Below, one piece after another: positions 1-5,205 of a DNA stretch of 19,845 bases. The position numbers and the translations under genes are program-made. Source of the DNA: an uncultured Porphyromonadaceae bacterium. GTDB lineage: Bacteria; Bacteroidota; Bacteroidia; Bacteroidales; Muribaculaceae. Under the pieces are notes generated by a model that worked only from the letters and a program-made list of their open reading frames with translations, was not told the origin of the DNA and searched no databases. Within the stretch, counting starts at the first letter, position 1, and every line of letters begins with the position of its first letter. The stretch covers positions 1 through 19,845 of the forward strand of contig UROS01000024.1 in assembly GCA_900549445.1 (NCBI GenBank), written 5' to 3'.

Positions 1-8
1 TAAGCTGT

Positions 9-127
9 GTGCCGCCTACGGGGCACTTGCTTAGGGCTATCATTGAGGCGCTGCCATGCAGCGCAGTTTGCGGCTACGCCGCTACTTTTTAACAACCGGT
101 TTTTTACATTGACCCTCAATAGGGTCA
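9..127. repeat. Cluster of four short hairpins in intergenic DNA
   Basis: This stretch has no convincing gene but is dense in perfect inverted repeats. GTGCC/GGCAC lies at 9-13 and 22-26. GCGCTGC/GCAGCGC lies at 48-54 and 58-64, with a CAT loop. GCGGC/GCCGC lies at 70-74 and 78-82, with a TAC loop, and is followed by TACTTTTT. TGACCCT/AGGGTCA lies at 110-116 and 121-127, with a CAAT loop. A 9-bp direct repeat AACAACCGG occurs at 91-99 and 156-164. The third hairpin plus its T-run could terminate a plus-strand gene that ends before the window. The rest may be repetitive intergenic elements. The stems are seen directly; any role is inferred. Confidence 0.6.
70..90 (+). terminator. Possible terminator of an upstream plus-strand gene
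   Basis: A 5-bp GC-only stem (GCGGC, TAC loop, GCCGC) at 70-82 is followed by TAC and five T residues at 86-90. The shape fits an intrinsic terminator reading in the plus direction. The stem is short and the gene it would serve lies outside the window. Confidence 0.35.
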
Positions 128-168
128 GTTGCAAAACGCGGTTGAAATATCAAAAAACAACCGGAATG

Positions 169-540
169 TTACAATTTTTCGGAAAGAAACTTTGTAAGAA
201 TCACCACGTGGCTATGGGTGAGATCGCGAACAGCGGAAAGGAGCACTATATCAGAATGCTGCCTGAGGATGTCGAGCACCCCGTTTACCGCGGGATTCGC
301 ATTGAGTTCAGCCTCAAAACGCCTGCCGAATTCCTCCCACCGGCCGTTGCGATCCTCATGAAACCAGCGCCGCAATTCGGTCGAGGGCGTAAGATCCTTC
401 GCCCAGAGATCGTAGTGGAACAATGCCTTCGACTCGCCGCGCGGCCAGAGCCGGTCGACAAACACTCTGAAGCCACCCGTTGTACCTTCCGGGTCATCAT
501 AAACCCGTTCAGCTCTAATCTTCGGTTTTACTGAAGCCAT
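169..540 (-). CDS. DUF488 family protein (YeaO-like)
   Basis: This encodes a 123-residue soluble protein of the small DUF488 family, which includes E. coli YeaO. The molecular function of the family is not established. The family signature is clear: RVFVDRLWPRG at about residues 25-35, then DLWAKDLTPSTELRRWF at about 44-60, and a C-terminal block ending in HSHVVILTKFL. No signal peptide or membrane segment is present, so it should be cytoplasmic. The ATG at 540 is preferred because translation from there begins directly with the family domain. An in-frame GTG at 573 would add 11 poorly supported residues. It is transcribed divergently from greA, and no clear TAnnTTTG promoter was found for it. 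The family call is firm; the role is unknown. Confidence 0.88.
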   Translation of the reverse strand: MASVKPKIRAERVYDDPEGTTGGFRVFVDRLWPRGESKALFHYDLWAKDLTPSTELRRWFHEDRNGRWEEFGRRFEAELNANPAVNGVLDILRQHSDIVLLSAVRDLTHSHVVILTKFLSEKL

Positions 541-651
541 AATAATATCGTTTAATCTATAAAAGCATAACACCCCGCTGACAATTGGGTTCGCCTGTCA
601 TCCTCCCCCGCTCGTCTATTTTTACAATGACTGTTAAAAACCATAAAAATA

Positions 652-683
652 TTTGCTTTCGCTTTAAAAAAGCGTTACCTTTG
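652..683 (+). promoter_or_regulatory. Bacteroidota-type promoter for greA
   Basis: A -33 element TTTG (652-655) and a perfect -7 element TACCTTTG (676-683) are separated by 20 bp. This matches the known Bacteroides consensus TTTG-N19-21-TAnnTTTG. Transcription would begin near 690, giving a greA leader of about 100 nt. This is the best promoter in the window. Confidence 0.8.
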
Positions 684-718
684 CCAAAGCAATACGGAAA
701 TGCATCGCATAGGGTCTC

Positions 719-733
719 ATGCCTCAAAGGCAT
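719..733 (+). promoter_or_regulatory. Hairpin in the greA 5' leader
   Basis: ATGCCT (719-724), loop CAA and AGGCAT (728-733) form a perfect 6-bp stem inside the predicted untranslated leader. An A/T-rich stretch with a T-run (746-751) follows about 13 nt later. It could affect mRNA stability or act as a weak attenuator. It matches no riboswitch I recognise. Confidence 0.4.
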
Positions 734-787
734 CGGGATTCTTAATTTTTTACGTTAATTCAAAAACTCTAAAAATACATTACGACC

Positions 788-1258
788 ATGGCAATCACAT
801 ACATGACCAAAGAGGGTTACAAGAAAAAAATGGAAGAAATCGCCTACCTCGAATCGGTAGAGCGTCCACGCATATCTGCCGCCATCGCCGAGGCCCGCGA
901 CAAAGGCGACCTCTCCGAGAATTCCGAGTACGACGCTGCCAAAGAGGCTCAGGGAATGCTTGAAATGAAGATTTCGCAGCTCAAGGATCTCGTGGCCAAC
1001 TCGCGTATTATCGACGAGTCGAAGCTCAACAACCACGAGGTGCAGATTCTGAACCGCGTGAAAATCAAAAACGTGGCCAACGGCATGACGATGGAATACA
1101 CCATCGTGGCCGACAGCGAGGCTAACCTCAAGGAGAAGAAAATCGGCTCAAGTACCCCAATCGCCCAGGGTCTCCTCGGCCACAAGCTCGGCGAAATCGT
1201 TGAAATCAAGGTGCCCGCCGGACTCATGAAATTCGAAATAGTTGAAATCAATTTCTAA
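788..1258 (+). CDS. greA: Transcription elongation factor GreA
   Basis: GreA binds the secondary channel of RNA polymerase and stimulates cleavage of backtracked RNA, which frees stalled elongation complexes. The 156-residue length is typical. The N-terminal coiled coil (about residues 1-75) carries the signature GDLSENSEYDAAKE, whose acidic tip residues help coordinate the catalytic Mg2+. The C-terminal half (about 80-156) is the FKBP-like domain, ending IVEINF. The ATG at 788 is preceded by A-rich sequence with no Shine-Dalgarno motif, as usual in Bacteroidota. It is the first gene of a plus-strand cluster: the HIT gene starts 10 bp after its stop and ferritin follows. The promoter is at 652-683. 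Confidence 0.97.
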   Translation: MAITYMTKEGYKKKMEEIAYLESVERPRISAAIAEARDKGDLSENSEYDAAKEAQGMLEMKISQLKDLVANSRIIDESKLNNHEVQILNRVKIKNVANGMTMEYTIVADSEANLKEKKIGSSTPIAQGLLGHKLGEIVEIKVPAGLMKFEIVEINF

Positions 1259-1268
1259 TCTGATAAAA

Positions 1269-1673
1269 ATGGCAACTATATTCAGCAAGATTGCCGCCGG
1301 CGAGATTCCTTCGTATAAGATCGCTGCCGACGACCGCCACTATGCCTTTCTCGACATCAATCCCGTGGCTCCCGGCCACGTGCTCGTGATTCCCCGCCGC
1401 GAGGTCAGCTACATTTTCGACCTTTCCGACGACGAATACCGCGACCTCACCATGTTTGCAAAGCGTGTGGCAGAGGCTCTCGAAGCCGTCATGCCTTGCA
1501 AGCGCATCGGAGTGGCTGTGATCGGACTCGAAGTGCCCCATGCCCATATCCACCTCATTCCGCTCAACACCGAAAAGGACATGGATTTCAGCCATAAAAT
1601 GACTCTTCCCGAGGAGGAGATGAAGCGTATAGCCGACGCCGTAAGCGCCGAGTTCAACCGCCGTAACAAATAA
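1269..1673 (+). CDS. HIT family nucleotide hydrolase/transferase (Hint-like)
   Basis: This is a 134-residue histidine-triad protein. The family hydrolyses or transfers nucleotides bound to phosphoramidate or ester groups, Hint-type members acting on AMP-lysine and similar substrates. The active-site motif HxHxHxx is seen as H91-A-H93-I-H95-L-I, with H93 expected to be the nucleophile. The N-terminal FSKIAAGEIPSYKIAADD and the APGHVLVIPRRE block are typical of bacterial Hint proteins. No signal peptide is present, so it is cytoplasmic. The ATG at 1269 is chosen because MATIFSKI is the conserved family start. An in-frame ATG at 1242 would overlap greA. The 10-bp gap to greA indicates co-transcription. 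The physiological substrate cannot be read from the sequence. Confidence 0.94.
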   Translation: MATIFSKIAAGEIPSYKIAADDRHYAFLDINPVAPGHVLVIPRREVSYIFDLSDDEYRDLTMFAKRVAEALEAVMPCKRIGVAVIGLEVPHAHIHLIPLNTEKDMDFSHKMTLPEEEMKRIADAVSAEFNRRNK

Positions 1674-1699
1674 ATAATCCGTTTCTAATTATATTAAAA

Positions 1700-2221
1700 A
1701 TGTTAAGCAACAAACTTCAGGATGCACTCAATCAGCAGATCAACGCTGAGCTTTGGAGCGCGTATCTTTATCTGTCGATGGGTCTTCACTTCGAGGCAGA
1801 AGGTCTGCCCGGTGTGGCCAACTGGTTCAAGATTCAGTTCCGCGAAGAGCAGGATCATGCCACCATCTTCATGAACTACATAAACCAGCGCGGCGGCCGC
1901 GTTGAGCTTAAGCCTATCGACGCCGTCGAGACCCGCTGGGATTCCCCCCTCGCCGCTTTCGAGGCTACTCTCGCCCACGAGCGCAAAGTAACCGCTCTCA
2001 TCAACAACCTCTACGCTCTGGCCGAAGAGGAGCACGATTATGCTACCCGCGACCGCCTCAACTGGTTCGTTTCGGAGCAGGTTGAGGAAGAGGAGAATGC
2101 CCGCGAACTCATCGACAAATTCAAGTTGATCGACGGCAACGGCATGGGTCTCTACATGCTCAACCAGGAGCTTGCAGCCCGCGTATACAGCACCCCTTCG
2201 CCTCTGGCAACCGCTGAGTAA
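1700..2221 (+). CDS. ftnA: Non-haem ferritin (FtnA-like)
   Basis: This is an iron-storage protein of 173 residues, the usual size of bacterial FtnA. Ferritins assemble into 24-subunit cages that oxidise Fe(II) and store it as a ferric mineral. All ferroxidase ligands expected for FtnA are present: E17, E50, H53, E94, Q127 and E130, with E126 alongside. No haem-ligating Met at the bacterioferritin position was apparent, and the sequence reads as FtnA rather than Bfr or Dps. It begins 26 bp after the HIT gene with no TAnnTTTG motif between them, so it is probably read from the greA promoter or from an unrecognised one. A strong terminator follows at 2240-2282. Confidence 0.95.
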   Translation: MLSNKLQDALNQQINAELWSAYLYLSMGLHFEAEGLPGVANWFKIQFREEQDHATIFMNYINQRGGRVELKPIDAVETRWDSPLAAFEATLAHERKVTALINNLYALAEEEHDYATRDRLNWFVSEQVEEEENARELIDKFKLIDGNGMGLYMLNQELAARVYSTPSPLATAE

Positions 2222-2239
2222 TCCAACGTATCGAATAAA

Positions 2240-2282
2240 CGGAAGACGGCAAAGACTGATTGATGCCGTCTTCCGCTTTTTT
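2240..2282 (+). terminator. Strong intrinsic terminator after ferritin
   Basis: A perfect 12-bp stem, CGGAAGACGGCA (2240-2251) pairing with TGCCGTCTTCCG (2264-2275), has a 12-nt loop and is followed by C and six T residues (2277-2282). This closes the greA-HIT-ferritin cluster and separates it from the esterase that starts 14 bp later. Confidence 0.92.
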
Positions 2283-2296
2283 CAAACCCTGTAATC

Positions 2297-3376
2297 ATGA
2301 AAACACTTCTCCCCATCCTCGGTATAGCGCTCACCGGGGCAATCGCCATAAGCTGCGCCCAAAAGACGGAAACTGTAATCTCCCCCTCCGATCCGCTCAT
2401 AGCCTACACCGGACGAATCGACCGGTCAAATCCCGAATCGTACCGGTTCAGCTACCCCGGAACATCGGCTGAAATCATATTCGATGCCACCTCGGTGACA
2501 TTGGACGCCACACCGGGCGCCGGGTCATTTATGGTCGAGGTGGATTCCCTGCCGGCGCGCAAAGTGACGATAGCAGAAACCGACTCAACCGTTGTGATAG
2601 CCGACAGCCTCGCTCCCGGCGAGCATCGCCTTAAAATAATCTACGCCCAGGAAGGCTACGAGGCCCGACCCGCGCTGCGCGGTTTCCGACTCAGCCCGGG
2701 CGGCAAACTCATACGCAAGCCCGAACCGGCCGCACTCAGAATGGAATTCATAGGCAACTCCATAACCTGCGGCTACGGAATAGAATCAGACGACCCGAAG
2801 GAAGGCTTTTCTTTCCCCACCGAAAACCATTATTACAGCTATGCGGCACGCACCGCCCGCGCTCTCGGAGCCGACTACTGTACCGTAGCTCGTTCCGGAA
2901 TAGGCATTTACCGCAACTACGGATCACCGATTGAAGGCAGCGACATGGACATGCCCGACATTTACGGACGCACGCTCTATTATGAGGCGGAACCCTCATG
3001 GGACTTCTCTGAATTCACCCCCGATATTGTATGCGTGAACCTCGGAACGAACGACACGAGCCTCGATACCTACAGCACCGATTCCATCTACAACGCTTTC
3101 AGCACCTTCCACTCGCGTCTGCGCTCAAATTATCCTAAAGCTAAAATCGTGTATCTCACCGGCGCCATGCTCGGCGGGAAAGCTCTCGAAGATGTGCGCA
3201 CCATACTCGACAAAATGACCGCGCAGAAGCGTGCCGGTGCTGATTCGCTCGTCTACCGTTTCGACATGACCCCGCAGGACGGCTCGCTCGGCTACGGAGC
3301 CGACTATCATCCCTCGCGCCGTCAGGCCGAAAAAATGGCATCGGAGCTGACCGGGTTTATTGAATCTATACGATAG
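2297..3376 (+). CDS. CE2-type SGNH/GDSL carbohydrate esterase lipoprotein
   Basis: This is a 359-residue exported lipoprotein. A type II signal peptide ends in the lipobox AISC with Cys20. A beta-sandwich domain (about residues 35-135) precedes an SGNH hydrolase domain (about 147-359), the order seen in carbohydrate esterase family 2, whose members remove acetyl groups from polysaccharides. Visible catalytic blocks are FIGNSITCGYG with Ser155, the Gly block around residue 201, GTND with Asn252, and DYHPS with His338. It lacks an acidic run after the lipid-bearing Cys, so surface exposure is uncertain. It follows the ferritin terminator and has no obvious promoter motif, so how it is expressed is unclear. 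It converges on surE. The fold is firm; the substrate is inferred from the family. Confidence 0.85.
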   Translation: MKTLLPILGIALTGAIAISCAQKTETVISPSDPLIAYTGRIDRSNPESYRFSYPGTSAEIIFDATSVTLDATPGAGSFMVEVDSLPARKVTIAETDSTVVIADSLAPGEHRLKIIYAQEGYEARPALRGFRLSPGGKLIRKPEPAALRMEFIGNSITCGYGIESDDPKEGFSFPTENHYYSYAARTARALGADYCTVARSGIGIYRNYGSPIEGSDMDMPDIYGRTLYYEAEPSWDFSEFTPDIVCVNLGTNDTSLDTYSTDSIYNAFSTFHSRLRSNYPKAKIVYLTGAMLGGKALEDVRTILDKMTAQKRAGADSLVYRFDMTPQDGSLGYGADYHPSRRQAEKMASELTGFIESIR

Positions 3377-3409
3377 CTAACTTAGCTATTGTAGCTAAAT
3401 TAGCTAAAA
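3374..3409. repeat. Four 9-bp TAGCTA repeats forming a 33-bp dyad over two stop codons
   Basis: TAGCTA begins at 3374, 3383, 3392 and 3401, an exact 9-bp period. The same bases form an inverted repeat. TAGCTAACTTAGCTA (3374-3388), loop TTG, and TAGCTAAATTAGCTA (3392-3406) pair in 14 of 15 positions, with one C/A mismatch (3381 against 3399). The esterase stop TAG is the first three bases of the left arm, and the surE stop (CTA at 3404-3406 on the plus strand) is the last three of the right arm. No T-run follows on either strand, so it is an imperfect intrinsic terminator, though it could block readthrough in both directions. Confidence 0.9.
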
Positions 3410-4165
3410 CAACCCCTTGACGCGCTCAATCATATCGATTGCGGTCTGACCCGGACGGATAGGCACTATCGAACCGAATCCGCGGGCGAGCCAATACTCG
3501 TCGGTGTCGGCCGCATCGGGTTCCTCGTTGTGGAAACGCCCCGTGAGCCAGTAAAACGGGCGTCCGTGCGGGTCGGTATAGTCGGCGTATTCCTCCGTCC
3601 AGTGTCCGGCAGCGGCGCGGAGCACCTTAACTCCTTGCGGTCTGCAGTCTTTCGGGAAGTTTACGTTCAGGCATATATCCTGCGGCAATCCTTTCTCCAG
3701 GACGCGCCCGGTTATGGCTTCGATAAACTCCGTAAGCGGCTCGAAATCAGCCTGAGGCGAATGATTGAGTATTGAGTAACCGATTGCCGGAATTCCGGCG
3801 AGACAGGCTTCCATGGCGGCACCCATCGTGCCGGAGTAGATATTGTTGACCGCCGCATTCGAGCCGTGGTTGATTCCGGAAAGCACCAGGTCGGGACGGC
3901 GCGGGGTTATGGCATGGAGTGCTAACTTTATGCAGTCGACCGGAGTGCCGGTCACGCTGTAGACCTTCGCCGTGCCAATCGGATCATGGCCGATGATTTC
4001 GAGCGGACTGTTTACGGTCAGTGCGGCCGACTGCCCCGAGCGCGGGCGGTCGGGAGCCACGGCTATCACGTCGCCGAAACGGTTGGCTATGTTGATGAGA
4101 TGGTGGAGTCCGCGGGCGTGAACCCCGTCGTCGTTTGATATGAGTATAAGCGGTTTTTCGGTCAT
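3404..4165 (-). CDS. surE: 5'/3'-nucleotidase SurE
   Basis: This 253-residue protein is a SurE phosphatase, a metal-dependent enzyme that dephosphorylates nucleoside 5'- and 3'-monophosphates and is linked to stationary-phase survival. The metal-binding residues of the family are all present: D12 and D13 in ISNDDGVHA, S43 in APDRPRSGQS and N99 in LSGINHGSN. The length matches the family and there is no signal peptide, so it is cytoplasmic. The ATG at 4165 sits just before the conserved N-terminal strand. It is transcribed divergently from the DUF4293 gene and converges on the esterase, its stop lying inside the TAGCTA dyad. Confidence 0.96.
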   Translation of the reverse strand: MTEKPLILISNDDGVHARGLHHLINIANRFGDVIAVAPDRPRSGQSAALTVNSPLEIIGHDPIGTAKVYSVTGTPVDCIKLALHAITPRRPDLVLSGINHGSNAAVNNIYSGTMGAAMEACLAGIPAIGYSILNHSPQADFEPLTEFIEAITGRVLEKGLPQDICLNVNFPKDCRPQGVKVLRAAAGHWTEEYADYTDPHGRPFYWLTGRFHNEEPDAADTDEYWLARGFGSIVPIRPGQTAIDMIERVKGLF

Positions 4166-4181
4166 AATCCTGATTTTTCCA

Positions 4182-4189
4182 CAAAATTA
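4182..4189 (-). promoter_or_regulatory. Candidate -7 element for surE
   Basis: The minus strand reads TAATTTTG, a full match to the Bacteroidota -7 motif TAnnTTTG, ending 16 bp upstream of the surE ATG. No TTTG -33 element is found at the expected spacing, and the resulting leader would be only about 10 nt, so this is tentative. Confidence 0.4.
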
Positions 4190-4212
4190 GCAATTAAAAA
4201 ACAACTATCGGC

Positions 4213-4244
4213 TTTTTCAGTCGTTTTAATTTTAACTAACTTTG
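4213..4244 (+). promoter_or_regulatory. Promoter for the DUF4293-unknown-U32 operon
   Basis: A perfect -7 element TAACTTTG (4237-4244) is preceded, 20 bp upstream, by TTTT (4213-4216), a three-of-four match to the -33 element TTTG. It lies 41 bp before the DUF4293 start and would drive all three overlapping genes. Confidence 0.65.
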
Positions 4245-4285
4245 TTGAAAATTTGAAATCTCACGTTTAAAATCATTCTGAAATC

Positions 4286-4714
4286 ATGCAGATCCAACGC
4301 ATCCAGACCCTCTGGCTCCTCATCGCCACCATACTCATGGGAGTATTCGTATTCATGCCTTTCGGCACCTTCGAAGTAGTTGCCGACGGTCAGGAAGACA
4401 TCGTCACCCTCACCACCTGCAAGGAGTTCGGCGTGCTCGTTCCGGCCGCTGTCGCCGCCATCCTGCTGCTCATCGACATCTTCATGTACAAGAATCTGCC
4501 GTCGCAGCGCTCCGTACTGGTAATCGGCATCATCCTTACGCTCTGCACCATCTGCACCGTATGCTTCACTCTTTTCAAGGGTCTCGAAGGCTATGAGCCG
4601 CACTTCTCCTGGTTCGACATCATGGTGCCCGCAGCCCTCATATTCGAATTGCTCGCCATGAAGGGCATTAACCACGATCAGAAACTGCTCGCATCCTACA
4701 ACCGTCTGCGCTGA
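4286..4714 (+). CDS. DUF4293 integral membrane protein
   Basis: This is a 142-residue inner-membrane protein of the DUF4293 family, which is characteristic of Bacteroidota and has no established function. The start MQIQRIQTLWLL fits the family's conserved N-terminus. Four hydrophobic segments are visible at about residues 8-25, 48-67, 75-97 and 108-125, with a short acidic loop (DGQED) after the first. The start is fixed by this conserved N-terminus. The stop TGA shares one base with the ATG of the next gene (TGATG at 4712-4716), a sign of translational coupling. The promoter is at 4213-4244. Confidence 0.88.
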   Translation: MQIQRIQTLWLLIATILMGVFVFMPFGTFEVVADGQEDIVTLTTCKEFGVLVPAAVAAILLLIDIFMYKNLPSQRSVLVIGIILTLCTICTVCFTLFKGLEGYEPHFSWFDIMVPAALIFELLAMKGINHDQKLLASYNRLR

Positions 4715-5205
4715 TGTGGATTGCCGCCGCAATCGCCCGGACCGAACCCGTCTGGGCGGCGGAAGCGATGCTGTATGCCCGCAACAACGGCTGCGAACTC
4801 CATCTGTTTACAGCCGATAACTCATCGGGTGTTTTCGGGAGGCTGTGCCACCGCGCAATCGGAGGCATAGCCGACACGTTCGGTCACCATTCCGAAGCCG
4901 CCACCGGCCGTATTCTCGAAAAAATCACTGAGATTGTTCCCGACGTTGTCCATCTCGTTGACCTCATAAGCGATTTCTACAATTACCCCATGCTGCTGCG
5001 CGGGCTGCGCGCACTGCCGGTGGAAATCGTGGTCGAACCGGGCTGGAAAAGCCCCGCACCCGCGCTATGGAAGCGTCCGCAGTACAACGGACGAATAATT
5101 TCCCGTATTCTGAAAGATATGCCCCGGATAGTTTGCCCCGACAAGCGGACAGAGACCGCAGCCGAGGCTATAAGACTATATAACTCACTTTCCTGCAATG
5201 ATTGA
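4714..5205 (+). CDS. Unrecognised 163-residue protein coupled to the U32 gene
   Basis: I do not recognise this protein with confidence. It starts in the stop codon of the DUF4293 gene (1-base overlap) and its end overlaps the U32 gene by 8 bases, so the three are very likely co-translated. It has no signal peptide or clear membrane segment. The sequence looks alpha/beta: a hydrophobic start MWIAAAIA, a strand-like CELHLFTAD, then PDVVHLVDL near residue 76, VEIVVEPGW near 105 and a C-terminal AAEAIRLYNSL. The PDVVHLVDL stretch and the tail faintly resemble parts of GT-B glycosyltransferases. At 163 residues it is far too short for an active one, so this would at most be a degenerate relative. 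The gene is well supported by position; its function is unknown. Confidence 0.75.
   Translation: MWIAAAIARTEPVWAAEAMLYARNNGCELHLFTADNSSGVFGRLCHRAIGGIADTFGHHSEAATGRILEKITEIVPDVVHLVDLISDFYNYPMLLRGLRALPVEIVVEPGWKSPAPALWKRPQYNGRIISRILKDMPRIVCPDKRTETAAEAIRLYNSLSCND

Noticed and set aside
1..165. CRISPR array or insertion-sequence end suggested by the repeats
   Set aside because: There are no regularly spaced identical repeats and no transposase remnant; the hairpins differ from each other.
7..534. A 175-codon open frame on the plus strand at the window start
   Set aside because: It covers the hairpin cluster and runs antisense to the DUF488 gene, whose family motifs are clear on the other strand.
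571..640. Sequence containing GGGTTCG, considered as a tRNA T-arm
   Set aside because: No acceptor stem, anticodon arm or CCA-proximal pairing could be assembled around it.
700..963. An 87-codon open frame starting just after the predicted greA transcription start
   Set aside because: It could be a leader ORF overlapping greA in another frame, but its protein has no recognisable features and most of it is a frame-shifted reading of greA.
4232..4732. A 166-codon minus-strand frame opposite the DUF4293 gene
   Set aside because: It is rich in Glu, Asp, His and Gly, with low-complexity patterns typical of an antisense shadow, and it crosses the mapped promoter of the real gene.
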